The translations under genes were made by a program, and so were the position numbers. From contig CM046832.1 of NCBI GenBank assembly GCA_025618425.1, forward strand, positions 61,735,608 through 61,799,607: DNA of 64,000 nucleotides. The letters run 5' to 3'. This stretch comes from Heliocidaris tuberculata (lineage: Eukaryota; Echinodermata; Echinoidea; Camarodonta; Echinometridae). Positions within the stretch are counted from its first letter, which is position 1. Each line of letters starts with the position of its first letter. This document shows, in pieces, positions 44,323 to 57,150 of this stretch. Below the pieces are notes generated by a model that searched no databases, was not told the origin of the DNA, and was given only the letters and a program-made list of their open reading frames with translations.

Positions 44323-45224
44323 TGTCCCTACCCTCTCTCTCCATTCCCCCTTTCTCCCCCATCCCACCTCACCCATCCCATATCTCTTCCAACTCTCTCC
44401 CAGTACCCTACTAATCTTTGTATTATATTAAAATAGTCATTGGAAGTCCAAACGTACTCTTATCTTCTAATTAAAGATATATGTTGAGCAAGTGGTGTTT
44501 GTCTATTTTTGACATTTAGAAGAAACATGCGATAAAACGTTAAAAACTGCAACTTTTCCCTGATGGTTGTTACTAATTAACCTTCTTTTTTGCTAGATGT
44601 AGTTCAAAAATGACACAAAAACCAAAACCATGAAAAAAGTATGTCTGATTATCTAGAAGACTGATGGTTCGAGAAAATTTAGTGGTATGACAAATAATTC
44701 AGAATAAATTGATTGCCCACACTATGACATTCATGTTAAGCTTATATATTTGGTGTGATATGAAGAAAATAGATGCGGGTTTGAAATAAAATACATGTAG
44801 AAACATAAACAAAAGTAGTGAATATCTTTACAAAAAAAAAATGAAAATGGTAAATAATTGTAATCGTCAATCACAAAATTCGTGAAGTTGCCATTTTAGG
44901 ATGGACAAAGCTCCTTGTTTTAGATTCCATGGAAATCAGATGTTTTACATTTGCTTTTTTAATTTCATATCGAAAATTATTGTAACCATAATTTCCATTT
45001 TTGTTGTAATAATATTGCAATATGTTAAACACTGACTACAACAAAATGTTATCATTAGTGCTTTGCGATATTAATTTAACTCATGGATGGACATTTGATA
45101 TTATTGACTCCTCTATAAGGATTTGTTAGTTTCTTGAAATAAGAGAAAGTTGAGTTCTGGTAACGGTTTTATGTCAGTCTGAAAGGGATAACTCTCCAAC
45201 TGCCCTGATATACTGTAGGCCTAT

Positions 45225-45420
45225 ATATGACAAGAAATATGTGAAATGCTTGGATCAAACTTTCCTGCCACTTGTGTGTGTATTCCCGTATAAACATGTA
45301 TGTGTGCAGCAGATTTGAGTCAATTGTTCATCATTTTGGTGCTTCCAAAGCCTAACAGTATACACAAATTCAAATCAGGGAAACACAAAACCTAGTTTAA
45401 TACAGCATTCAGTTCAAAAC
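45225..45420 (-). mobile_element. Dispersed repeat, family B (minus orientation)
   Basis: The inverse of this stretch is colinear with 23380-23530: CTGTTAGGCTTTGGAA, CCAAAATGATGA, AATTGACTCAAATCTGCTG, ACGGGAATACACAC and TTCTTGTCA. CAAACTTTCCTGCCACTTGTG also matches 62340-62365. Confidence 0.55.
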
Positions 45421-45571
45421 CCTGACAGAACAACTATCGGGTTTTATGTTTTCATATTTAAAGTTGGAATCGAGCATGTTTTCCACTGATGAAAATAAGT
45501 TCTGGCTTCTTAATATTTTATTCTTTTTTTTGGGGGGGGGGGAGGGGAGGGAGTGATATCACCAACCTTTT

Positions 45572-45628
45572 ATAAGGAAAAAACAAACAAACAAACAAAC
45601 TAACAAGAAAATAAACAAACAAACAACT
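45572..45628 (+). repeat. (AAAC)n microsatellite
   Basis: CAAA/AAAC tetranucleotides with minor interruptions, following a poly(T)/poly(G) stretch at about 45524-45542. Confidence 0.85.
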
Positions 45629-48236
45629 AAAAGCGAATGTCAAGGTTGACGTCAGACAAAGTGCCCTTGCCTGATGTTTACAGGCGTACTTGTCAGTTCA
45701 ACTAAAACATGCCCAATCTCACGTGGAAACATAAAAAACAGGTGCATGAAATACTTGATGTTCTCCTAATGTTATGTTAAGTACATTGCATAAATATTAT
45801 AGCAGGCTATACGAAACTATAATTATAGATGTAAGTTACATAACATCATTGATGTTAAATACAAGAGAGGGTAGACAATAATCATGGTAAAGCTGATTTG
45901 ATAACAAAGCTACTTATTAATTAGTAAACTAAGTTTGTGCATTAATACTGATATGGAAAAGACGCATCAGTACATTTACGTGATTACATTTTAATGATCT
46001 TTTGCCTGGTGATTTATTCTTCCAAGTTTTATGATCCATATCATCTGCTAACGTCACCATGGTCGTAAATGAGCTGTAAATGCACTTTTCTTAATGATCT
46101 TTGGGTGGCACGAATCATGCTGGATTTCTACATTTCTGCCAAATCTCGTTTTGATTTAAAGCCTATAATGTTTAGAGAAATCACATTGCAAATTTGTACG
46201 CGATCTTCTAATTATTCATGAATGAGAAGATAGCCTGTTAAGTAATAACACTTTTCAGAGCGAAATAGGGGTAGGTCTACATATTATTTCTTCAGTTGTA
46301 GTGAAGTGGTCATTTTTTTTTTCTAGACTGTACTCACTTCTGCCTATCCTTTCTAATGTAATTTCAGTCATTTAGTTATCTCTACCCAAAATTATTTAAA
46401 AGGGAGGACAGTGTATTAGTACTACAGTGTATGCAGTGCTAGTAGGTATGAGAGCAAACAGGTTTCCTTCGAATGTTTAGAAAAGAGTTGTTACTTGTTA
46501 CATCTAGGTTACTTTTTTCTTCTAAAACTCGAGTTCAAGAAAGAAATAAGATGACATTTTGATAATGAGTAGATAATTCTAGATAAGCCTAAACATTAAA
46601 TTTAGAATTATATCTTCGTAATCCGTTCATCACAATTATTTATTAAATTTCATATCCATTTCCGAGTAAGGTTACTTTATTTCACTCATTTCTTTTTTCT
46701 ATTTTTTGTCAGGGTATCTTGCTTATTCTGTGTATAATAATATGGAATTCTACTTTTTAAAATCATATTTTCTCCTTTAATACTGTCCATTTAACTCTCC
46801 CTGATCCCGTCACGCCTGTTCATGAGAAACTGCAAGCCCCCACCACAACACAGAGGAGTTATGTTTTTCTTTACATGTTTGAAAGAAACTCACTGCCTAC
46901 GTAGGCTTGACTGCATAATGCGTTGTATTAAACATGTTGAAGAATTTTTGACATTAGAAGCATAACTTTTCTTCTTCCAATATCCTGAGTGAAAGGCCTA
47001 CCACCCTATAGCCATATTATTTTCTGAAAATTCATCATTTCACAATGTCTCTTCCAAACAGCAGACAGATAATCATGTTGATGAATTTCCTAACGATAAT
47101 TTGAGGACGTAAATTCGAATAAAAATCATTCATAAAAAAAACCCCATACCTCATAACGATGATTAAAAAAAAAAAAAAAAATAATAATAAAAAAATAAGC
47201 AGCCACAATGCAAGATTACTCTACAGAGTCTCCTCTTTGCCCCGAACTTAAGTGAGAATAGCTTACGGAATTGTATAGCTATAAAATGGTCAGAAATTTT
47301 AATTCGGACAGAGTGTGTTGGAAAATTAAATGCTCGTCATAACATTTTGCAAACCCAGTGTCCCAAGATTATCAAAAAAATCAATATTCAAAGAAAATAT
47401 TTATCCTTAATCCTTATAAGTGAAAGTGAGGTACCGGTTTATTTGGTATGGAAATGTACCTGCATGGACGTGTGGCTATGAAAATGACACGTCCTCTTCA
47501 TCTTCGAAACGTCCTTCTGTCATTCATTAATATAGCAGCTCGCTTTATACCTAGAGGCCTATTTACATGGACAAAACCTGTTCAAAGTATATAGTCAATT
47601 TGGTTAATGTAGGCTTACGTGATGTAGTTGAAACTGTGAAAATTAAAACCTACATAGACCCTACGCCCCCTAACTTTGGCTCACTGAACCCTTCTTTGAT
47701 ACCACTGATATTAAATAGCATATGATTTTCACAATGATATAGATGCTTGATATAGAGTTATTTTCCCCTAAAGAGTTGTATTAAACATACTGGAGGTGAA
47801 ATAAATTTAGATCCTTTGATCATGATAAATTACCTAATATTCACTTCCCTTTATTCTTTTTTTCCCCTAAATTTCTGTAATAGTAACTCCTGTCGGATCG
47901 TCATGAAGAGACTTTAAGTAAACTGATTTCTGGAAGTTGCCTGTATCACACGTCCTTTCCTTTACCAATGGTGCATTTCGTATTTACTTGATCCCTTCAT
48001 AGAAAATGTGAGCCTATATTATCTGGATATTCTCTATGCGAAAATCCGACATCATGGAAAATCCACGTCATTAAAGTGAAATTGAGTCGGATCTCGACAA
48101 GTCGTAACTTCCATTAATGCGTATTAATCTATCATCATCAGACTATACCGTTCGAAGGAATCTAATAAGGGTCATTCGTGATCATATTCCCTATATTATA
48201 GGAAAATACACTTCATGATAAGCCCAAATATTTTAC
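45629..48236. other. Gene-free 5' flanking DNA
   Basis: AT-rich with no recognised gene or repeat. One homeodomain-type site pair, ATTAATGCGTATTAAT, lies at 48113-48128. Confidence 0.5.
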
Positions 48237-48283
<47 letters not shown>

Positions 48284-48284
48284 T
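48237..48284 (+). repeat. (TTAT)n microsatellite
   Basis: Twelve or so TTAT units, followed by a poly(G) run at about 48299-48310. Confidence 0.9.
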
Positions 48285-48310
48285 GTATTCATTTATGGAG
48301 GGGGGGGGGG

Positions 48311-50690
48311 CAATGGGGATAACATGATTAAGCTGCCCACAAATAAACTATATTGATTATTGAATATTTGGTGATATCTTCTTTTCTTCATAATTAATGA
48401 TCAAACTATAACACAAACAAAAGATATATTATTTGAAAATACCTAAATATCACAGAATGAATTCATCTAGCAGTTGATAAAAGGCTATACAGTACAGTAC
48501 CGCGGTCCTTTTCTCTTTTTCTTTTTAAATATTTGAGATTGAATATGATGAAACTGAGCATAGTCTCCCGTGCACGACAAATAGTCGTATTCTTTACGGC
48601 AGCTAACCTATACATTTCGTTAATTTTGTTGTGAACAGTTTAGAAAAAGTGACAAAAATTATGGTCTTCGTTAAAAGTCTTAAATTTGGTCAAATCAGAC
48701 ATCATGAACAGATGAACATGAAGATTAAACATGTTAAACCTACTAATCGTGTATGTCGTTCTATTTTCGATTTTATATATTTTTTAAATCGTTAGGTATA
48801 CTGCGAATAAAGAGAAGTCGATGAGACTTAAATTTGTTCATTCTTTGGATTGGTGACATTAATTTATTCAGCCTGTTAGCACTATCATTTAGCATAGGCC
48901 TTTTCATTGTCCATTATTTCCTAAATCATTTTCAAATTCAAACTCTATAAGAAATGATGTAATTGTAGAATGATTGAACTTGAGAGAGTATACGAGACAG
49001 AAGTTTTGGTTAAGTAAATAACAATGAATAGAAAAATAGACGCCATCCCATTCAAAACTCCCTTTCTCCCCACGCTCATGGGGATGACCTATTGGGCGAG
49101 TGAGTGTCCGCGGAAGATCCGGCGAAAGAGACGATGAGCAATCGCTCGAATTGAGCAGAGCCTATACCTACTGGACTATCTGTTTATTCTATTGCATCGT
49201 TTGAACTGCGGAATTTTACAAACTAACAAGTTTTCAGTTCGAATACATGCTTCTTAACCAATGGATACAATGAAGTTTAAGATTGATAAATTTGTATGTC
49301 TACATTTCCATAAAACAAACAATTATCAAGTAGTAAACACGAACACTGAGATCACTCAAACTAAAGCGTAAAATATTATTTTGAACATCTGAAAATCACG
49401 CGAATCGAATATTGGTATCACAAACATAAACAAGGGTAAACTAGCAGTAACCATTTTAATTTGAGATGACTAACGTAAGATTCCAAGTAAGTGAATTTAC
49501 CTGCATATCACACACAATCAACTTTATAGTTTACACGACTACTCATGCACTATATAGTCTCAAGCCAATGTTGTGTAATTTTTATCTCTTCCCAGACTAG
49601 TCGAGCAAAATTTGACATTATGTTGCTCATATATACATGCTATATATCTCAATCGTTTGTTAATGTAGCGTACTAAAATAAGTTAAACTTAAAGAAAATC
49701 ACAAAACCACAATAATAAAACACCAGCTGTATCACCATGATCACCTCAGTAACAGACGGACAAAATCCAGAGTTTACAATCATACAGGCCCAAATATTAA
49801 ATAACGACATTATTAATATTGCTAATATTTCTTCCGCCAAACATGCCAAAACGAGTATTAAAAGAAGTCGGATACAGTGATAATATTTATTTCATTATTC
49901 GTTTAATTATTTATTTTTATTGCTACTTGAATGTATTACTAGCTTATCTTTAGAACTAACTGCGAAGGAAAAGCACTTTCATTAGCTTGAGAAATGAAAT
50001 GGCATTTCAATTTAAAAAATAACAAATGTATATACTGGATATGGTTAATATATGACCAGTTCCTGTCCGGCTATAAAACTTACCTCGTAATTTTATGTTC
50101 CTCTGTATACCCGTTCATAAGGAGGAGCGACCCCTTAATGCTTAAAGGCCGTCGAGAAAATGTTAATGCACACCTATAAAAACATAAAACATGTGCCAAA
50201 ACTTACCAACCTGCGTCTTCAGAAGTTTAACTGTTTGTGATGTATTTGAATGGCGGTGAGATTTCTTTGTAAAAGATGAAATATTTAAGCACGATTATTG
50301 GTAAATAGTGAAGAAGTCTGGTCACCGCTGTCAACTTCTACAGAAATCCGGTAGCACTTTTGGAATACACCGAGGAGAAATGAACTGTCAACTTCGTATA
50401 CAGTACGTCAAAATACCTACACATGCGCACTAGAGCTGGCGTGGAGTTTGAGCCGAACCCACTGTACTAATTACGCAACACAGGGGCAGGACCTAAAACA
50501 AAACAAAACAAAAATAGTTTGATAAAGACTGGAAAAAAAAAAGAAGAAGAAGAGAACTTACCTCCCAAAACGAGAGTGATAGTTTCATTTCGACTTGGGC
50601 CTATTTGATTATTTTCCAGTATGTTTGTAAACTGGAACGTCGGGGAAAAATGTAAAGCGGTGGAGACAAGCAACATGTCCTATAATTAAA
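48311..50690. other. Gene-free 5' flanking DNA
   Basis: AT-rich, with a GC-richer patch at about 49070-49160. No gene is recognised. Confidence 0.5.
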
Positions 50691-50699
50691 GGGGATCAT

Positions 50700-50930
50700 T
50701 TGGATGTTTTCATAAAAGAATCTGATACCGTTAGAGTGACCCGACCGAAGCGGCTTTGTGAAAGGGAGCATTACGTAATGAGGGTAATGATGATGTTGAA
50801 AACAGTGACAGTCTGGACGGTGGATCAAAATGCCATCGGAGGAATACTTATGCGGTCTTATCCGGTGTGTGTCTTCCGGAGCGGGACAGGTCGCGACTTC
50901 TTCCGAGATTTCTCTATTCCGGTATTGCCA
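50700..50930. promoter_or_regulatory. Candidate upstream cis-regulatory block with CATTACGTAATG palindrome
   Basis: A repeat-free, GC-richer block about 9.5 kb upstream of exon 1. It holds the perfect 12-bp palindrome CATTACGTAATG (50769-50780; the TTACGTAA core is bound by PAR/C-EBP-type bZIP proteins), TTTTCATAAAAG and GGGTAATGATGATG. Both strands are open for more than 100 codons, but the proteins carry no recognised motif. Confidence 0.3.
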
Positions 50931-51542
50931 ATGGTCAAAAATTTTAATCAAATTTATATGAAAACATGTGCATTTAGGAGAAGTTTTACTTCACAATCAT
51001 TTCCTTTCCCAAAGAAGTTCGAGTCGTTTGTTTTCGCATAGGTTTTCATCTTCGATTTCATAAAAACAAAACAAAACAAAACAAAATTTAGGTTAGTGAA
51101 CGTCTGGCAGTCTACTTTATGTGAAGATAAAGGATAAGCATTCCTTCATAATTTTCTCTATGTCGTAACCAAATAAACATAAACATCCAAACATCACGAT
51201 TATAATCATGATGTTTTATGCCACATTTATATATTCTTCATGAGACTGAACCACTACGTGATGCCTGGTGTTAAAAAGGTTTTTTTTTTTTCAAAAGATA
51301 GAAAGAACAAAAAGCAATATCATAATTATACATGTTCATGGGATTGTGGAAAGAACGATCAACCCATTTTCCTGACTTGTGACACAGACAACAAACAAAA
51401 TCCTTGTTTTCAAAAAGTTACAAGTAAAGTAACTTAGACAACAGATGAAAATATTATCAGTATCGAATAGACCAACAAAGGAATTATTTGTAACACATCT
51501 AATGATACAAGTTTTGCGTCTTTATTTTTGTAATATTTCGTA

Positions 51543-51620
51543 TATTTTTGTGAAATTGCAGCTATTCATGCTGTAATTTACCTACAGCATGTATAGGCAA
51601 TTATTTCTCACAAAAATAAG
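51543..51620. repeat. Imperfect hairpin, about 78 nt
   Basis: ATTTTTGTGAAATTGCAG...CATGCTGTAA pairs with the inverse of TACAGCATGTATAGG...TTCTCACAAAAAT with several mismatches and a short loop (TTTACC). It could be a tiny foldback element or a microRNA-like precursor. Nothing decides between them. Confidence 0.5.
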
Positions 51621-53694
51621 AACTCAGGGACAATCAGAATATTTTAACTTTGCCATGATCACGAAGTATATTAGAGATTTTTCCCTTCATAGCTCTTATA
51701 ATTTCATAAAAAGTCCTATAACTTCAAAAGTATAGATAGTGTCTTTCTTTCACGTGGGTAGGGGGTTGAGGGGGTATAACATAACCTTTTACAAAATCAC
51801 ATTGGAAAAAAGCTACGTCTTGGCTGATAATTGACATTTTCGAGTAGCTGCCATTTTCTACGCAAAGACATAGGCCTGTAACATTTTTTTTTTATTACAA
51901 AAATAAGGATGAGTGTTCGTCATTTCAGCTTTTGTTTTGTCGAAGCACATTTGATTTATCCGATCTTCGTGACAACAGACAAACTGGTATGCATATTGTC
52001 TAGATTAATCTGTAAGGGGATCCAGATACACTGGGTATTTCGCTAATAACATTGATTGAAACAACGGGATGGAAATACGATATCTATTTCTATTACGGCA
52101 TGTTCAGTGGACGACTCGCTATCGCGGCCTGCATGGCGATTAGGAAATGAGCTCATCTACTGCAAGCATAGCTAGATCTCCGCACGTATCGGTAGTCACA
52201 GTGGTTGCATTGCAGATCGTGATACATTTACATTATAAGATATGATTTCAGATTCTGATTTTAATATGTAATCGTGCATCTTCAAATGTAAAATTGACTT
52301 CTCTATAATCCAGTCCCCTTACTTTCTTCTTACAATAATTTTGAAGTCATGTAAAGAAAACATAAGAAAACAAAGCTTACATCAGAATGGTCATACAAAT
52401 CGGACCCACATAATAATTTTCTGTTAAAAAGTGTTTTCCAGATCTCATTGTTATTTGTTTGTTTATTTGTTTTTAAAATCATGACACCATCAGATCTCCC
52501 CCTTAACAAAATGCTACCACTGGATTCTTTACATTATATTATATTTATGCTTCAAAGAATGAAACGACATGCAGTTCTTATCTTATCGTCAGGACTAAAC
52601 CGTTCGTTTTTTGATTAAATAAAAGGGCGTTTACATGGTTTATCCCATTTAAGGATACCATCATAACCTTTCTATGGTTATAGAGCTGTTGAGAATACCT
52701 TGTATTTTTTTATGGACATGGTATAATACAGTATATGGCATTGTAATGAAGAGTTTTATTTTGACCTTTTATGTGATTTGGGGTGTTAATCCCGTAATTT
52801 TAGACTAAATTTTCCCCAGAGTTCCTGTCTATATATACTGCATAATCCAATAGTATTGACTCTGCCATGTGTACAGCCGACATGATCAATTTTACATTTT
52901 AAAAGACGATAAGAAATTTAATATTTGGTTGCACGGTGAGCAACAAGTAACCAAGATACTCAAGAAAACATGGAATTCACTATCACTATTTTCTTCGAAG
53001 TTTTAGCTAAGATACTAAATCAGCAAAGGTTGTTGTTTTAACATGAAATCCAATGCACGATCTGGTATCCTATTCCATTTGATATCTAATATGGCCGACA
53101 ACCTCAAGAGCTGTCAGATTTATTAGTGTAAATCACTTTTTGATAGGATAAAACCAAACTATAGTCAGGAAACCTATCAATTTCAGTGCAAAACTATACC
53201 ATAATTTAAACCAAAGGTTGAGTGGTATACGAAAACAAGAAGAACATTTTGGTAGTGATGGGACATGAAAAGGATTGGCCTTGAGATGCTCTCATGTTAA
53301 AATTAATATAGCTATTAGCTAGTTGTATTTTGCCTTGTACCAATATTTGTTTTCTCCACATCTCGTAGTGCCACATGTCAATATATTTGTGTGTGCAATG
53401 ATTGTCAATGTTTGCGATAAACATAAACAATTAGGAAAAATATTATAATATGACAGTGCTAACATTTCTCAGTAAACAATTATCAAAAGATTCAACACCT
53501 TCATAAACTTTTAGAACAGGTTCTAGACAGTTTGTTTATAGACTGGTTAATTCCTAGCTGAAGGACCCGAATGTTCCATTCAATCGTATTGTTCTGTATA
53601 TTATTAACAATGAATGTGAAGAACAAACTCTTCATGACTATGCTAGCTGGTACTTAGCTTCATCGTGTCTTTTTATTAGCAATGCCATAAGAAA
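51621..53694. other. Gene-free 5' flanking DNA
   Basis: AT-rich, with a GC-richer patch at about 52090-52215. No gene or clear repeat is recognised. Confidence 0.5.
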
Positions 53695-53830
53695 AAGGAT
53701 TGCTTATGAAATGCTCCCATGATTTATTTCAATTATGACTAGAAATAGTTTACAACTTTTTACAAATTTATGATACTATAGTACATTTTTGCGTAGTCCC
53801 ATGTGTCCATAGATGGCCAAATTTTCACTG
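53695..53830 (-). mobile_element. Dispersed repeat, family B (minus orientation, weak)
   Basis: The inverse strand carries ACACATGGGACTACG, an AAAATGTAC stretch, CTATTTCTAGTCATAATTGAA and GGGAGCATTTC in the same order as 23490-23570. It is shorter and more diverged than the other copies. Confidence 0.4.
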
Positions 53831-55540
53831 AAACACTGTGGTCCAGATATTATTCGAATTAATATATATATATTAACTTAAAAATTGGTAAAAATCTAAA
53901 TGATTAGCATATTAATTGCATATTTTGTAGAACTTATAGGCCTATTCAAATCTATTGATTATACTGATATCACAGGGACTTATCCATAATTTAATTTGAG
54001 GGTATTTTCTCAATCGCATTCTTTGAGCTTACATTATGCATGAAGATCGAGATGCAGAAAGGAACCACGCACCAACCCGACTACCATCTGATTAACGGAG
54101 CAACATATGACTCGCATAAATCAATTTTTCTCTGACTTTGGCTGCTTCACTTTTTGAACCCTGCGCCACATTCAGCCTTCTCCTTAGGACCCTAGCTGAA
54201 GCCAGTGATTTTCCTAAAACGGTTTTTACGATCAACATCAAATTTTACGGCATGATAAACCAGACCCCAAGTAGGTGGCAAGCTTGCAAGAAGGCCTTTC
54301 CTTCGCAAGAAGTTTCTTCCAAAGAAAAATACGGAAAATATTAAAGGAGTTTTCACTCTCGCTTGTTAACTTTGAAGTAGATGGCTGGCACAAGCGCGTA
54401 CTATACGGCCGTCCATCCTCCTGAAATATAGACCGATGTTCAAGTCTAACGTACACAGCTATGTCTCAAACCTGAAAATGTCCCTGGCCATACTTTATTT
54501 CCAAACATTCCCATATAAAAAACAAATATTGTAGATAAATTCAAAGTTATACGCTCGCTAATGAGTTATGACTTATCAAAAAACTCGTTGGTGTATGGCT
54601 ACACATTTCAGAATTGTAAAACCTTTTTGATCAACAATGATCAATGGCTTTATGTAGGCGTATAAATAAATCAGCGGGTAGGCCTACAACGTAGGAATAA
54701 ACTCACCACTTACTTGTGATATATTTGGGCCTTTTTAGCTTTTGCCTTTAATGTCTGTTTATGCCGAGTCCTTTTCGCCTGGGTAGTAAATGTCAGTGAG
54801 TAGTAAACCGTTTACATCAGGGGAGGAGAAGGGGGTGGTATACCACTGATTATCAAGACAGAAATTGCCATTATAATGTGTCAACATAAAACGCAACTTT
54901 TGGGCCCTAAACACTTCGGACGAGGAGCGCCATTACGACCTCGGGAACGACGCGCTGAATGGGCTGATGCGGGGCTCGTCCACGTTGAAAAATCGGACGA
55001 ACCCGCGGTGATTTACAACAATAAATACCAAGAGCACTTGTGCTGGCTTGCATCTATCATGTCTATTACAACCGCATGATTTGACTCGTGTATATGTTCT
55101 GAATTCTCACACATGCTCCCGAAATTAATTGAGTATTTTCTTGTATGCCTATAAATGTAAATGCCTATTGTATTGACATTCGACATAAAAATGCCGGAGT
55201 AAACAAACAAACAACAACAACAACATTATACAATCTCGTCTGAAAGCAGTAAAATGTATGAAAGAAAACGATATCTGTGAAAGTCACTCTAAAGAATCTA
55301 GTCAGAAATTTGACCTTAGTGTTGTATAAGACAAGCATTATGAGAATAAACTTATTATTCTTTTGAGGATTTTTTTAAACATGGGATGAAATGGGGCAAC
55401 AGTTTTAAAACGAAAAGGATTTTGGAAATAATTGTCACGTTACGCATGACTGTTACTTTTTGTGTTATAAATTAGTCAAGATTGCTTTCAAAGTTTTCAA
55501 TTTGAATTTCACTTAGTATCATGCATAGGAGAGTCGTATC
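53831..55540. other. Gene-free 5' flanking DNA with a GC-richer block
   Basis: A GC-rich patch at about 54895-55010 includes CATTACGACCTCGGG, whose TTACGAC resembles posterior Hox sites. No gene is recognised. Confidence 0.4.
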
Positions 55541-55544
55541 ATCA

Positions 55545-55656
55545 CACCCCTCCCCCCCCCCCCCTCCCAACAACAACAACAAAAAAGAAAAAAAATTGTG
55601 ATATAGGCAATTACATCACACATGATTAATAGAGAATACGAAAGCGAGAGAGTGGG

Positions 55657-55717
<61 letters not shown>

Positions 55718-55720
55718 TCT
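55545..55720 (+). repeat. Poly(C), GATA and GA simple repeats
   Basis: C-run at about 55549-55563, a (GATA)n run at about 55656-55674 and a (GA)n run at about 55675-55712. Confidence 0.85.
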
Positions 55721-56155
55721 GGAAATGTCAATGGAAAACGCCATGTAGAAAAGAAGAATGAACAATTAAGACGGAAAAAAGAGAGCAGAGGAGAAAAAAG
55801 ATTAATTTAAGGGGAGAAATGTACCGTCACTTCTTCTAAAGCAAGAGTGTAGACTTCCGATGAAGTCGTCACCAATCGAAATGCCTTCATAATTAGATTA
55901 AAGTATCCTTGTCAGATCTTGCCGATATCTACTATACAGAGTGTTATGTGATATCACCAGATAGCAATAAAACAGAAGCGGGGCATGTCTGTTTGCTAAT
56001 TCACGAACTGTTATATGTAAATTTAGGATTTAGTGAGACCTGGGAGATGGGAAGTGAGACCGGGTACCATTGAGATAAGCATTCCCGTACAATACAAATT
56101 ACAAGATATTAAAAATTACATTGATAAAAGAAATTAGGTTTGCATCGTTCAGAAG

Positions 56156-56747
56156 CTTAAAGGGCAATCCAACCTTGGTAATAAGATGATTTATGTGAAA
56201 GTAGAAAAATGAGAAAAACAGGATGGTGAAAGTTTGAAAGAAATCAGACAAGGACTAAGAAAGCCATGGATGTTTGAAAAATGCGATCACTACATCTACG
56301 CGAATCTCAAATTGGCATTTTGGGGAGTTGATTGTGACATTTTTGTGGACAACACTCCTATTTGTCGTACACAAAAATATCATTAATTTGTTGTTTTCTT
56401 CGTGACGCTTTTACCCTCGGGGCAGTACTCAAAATATATTGGAGATAGCATATTGTTATAGGTCCTCATTAAAGAAAAAAGATCCTACTGAGTAATACAT
56501 TTTGAAAAAGGTGACATTTTAGTCATTTGTGTGTTGGAGCGAATGGGGGAGTTGTCCACAGCTATATCACAGTGGCATTACCTATTTGGCCAATTTGAAA
56601 TTCCCATATGTATAGTGATTACAACTTTCAAAAATACATAACTTTCTTATTGCTTGTCCGATTTCGTTCAAACTTTCACTAATCTGTTTCTCTGATTTTT
56701 CCTCTTTCTTTCAAAGCAACTTGCTATTAAGGTTGGATTTCCTTAAG
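56156..56747. mobile_element. TTAA-flanked foldback element, family A (copy 2)
   Basis: About 590 bp. The left end CTTAAAGGGCAATCCAACC is inverted at the right end as GGTTGGATTTCCTTAAG. The arms match through GAAAGTTTGAA, GAAATCGGAC, ATACATAACTTTCTTATTGC and CAAATTGG. It is homologous along its whole length to 62626-63205 and shares arm motifs with 18486-19077. No coding capacity. Confidence 0.85.
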
Positions 56748-56914
56748 AAAAGAGGGAGGGACAGTCATTGGTATTGCCCATAATGACGTAAAGTAACGCA
56801 GGTGAAATCTAACATATGTACATTACAGATCAAGATACCAGGGTTGTTTTTTTTTACCGGAGATGAAATTAACCAGATACATTTACATACATTTTTTCGT
56901 GTTGTATATTACAA

Positions 56915-57150
56915 ATATTAATAATAATAATAATAAATGTAACTTATATAGCGTCAAATCCACTCTGTGGAGTGCTCAAGGCGCATGTATAAATTAATTA
57001 AGAATTAAACAGAAATGTTTTTACATGATTTTTAAAGGATTCAGATGCTATAGGCCTACACTTTTTGATGTCTTCAGGAAGGCTGTTCCATAATTTAGGA
57101 CAAATGATTTTCACAAGAGAACTGGAAGTGGATGAGCGCAAAGATCTCGC
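56915..57150 (+). mobile_element. Dispersed element end: (AAT)n + ATATAGCG...GTGCTCAAGGCGC
   Basis: AATAATAATAATAAATGTAACTTATATAGCG followed (16-bp parts quoted separately) by GGAGTGCTCAAGGCGCATGT. Further on, GAAGGCTGTTCCATAATTT resembles the body of a widespread marine-invertebrate repeat. The opening is the inverse of the 43520-43560 terminus. Confidence 0.5.

Noticed and set aside
50601..51041. 116- and 113-codon overlapping frames
   Set aside because: No domain and overlapping on opposite strands; treated as a candidate non-coding block.
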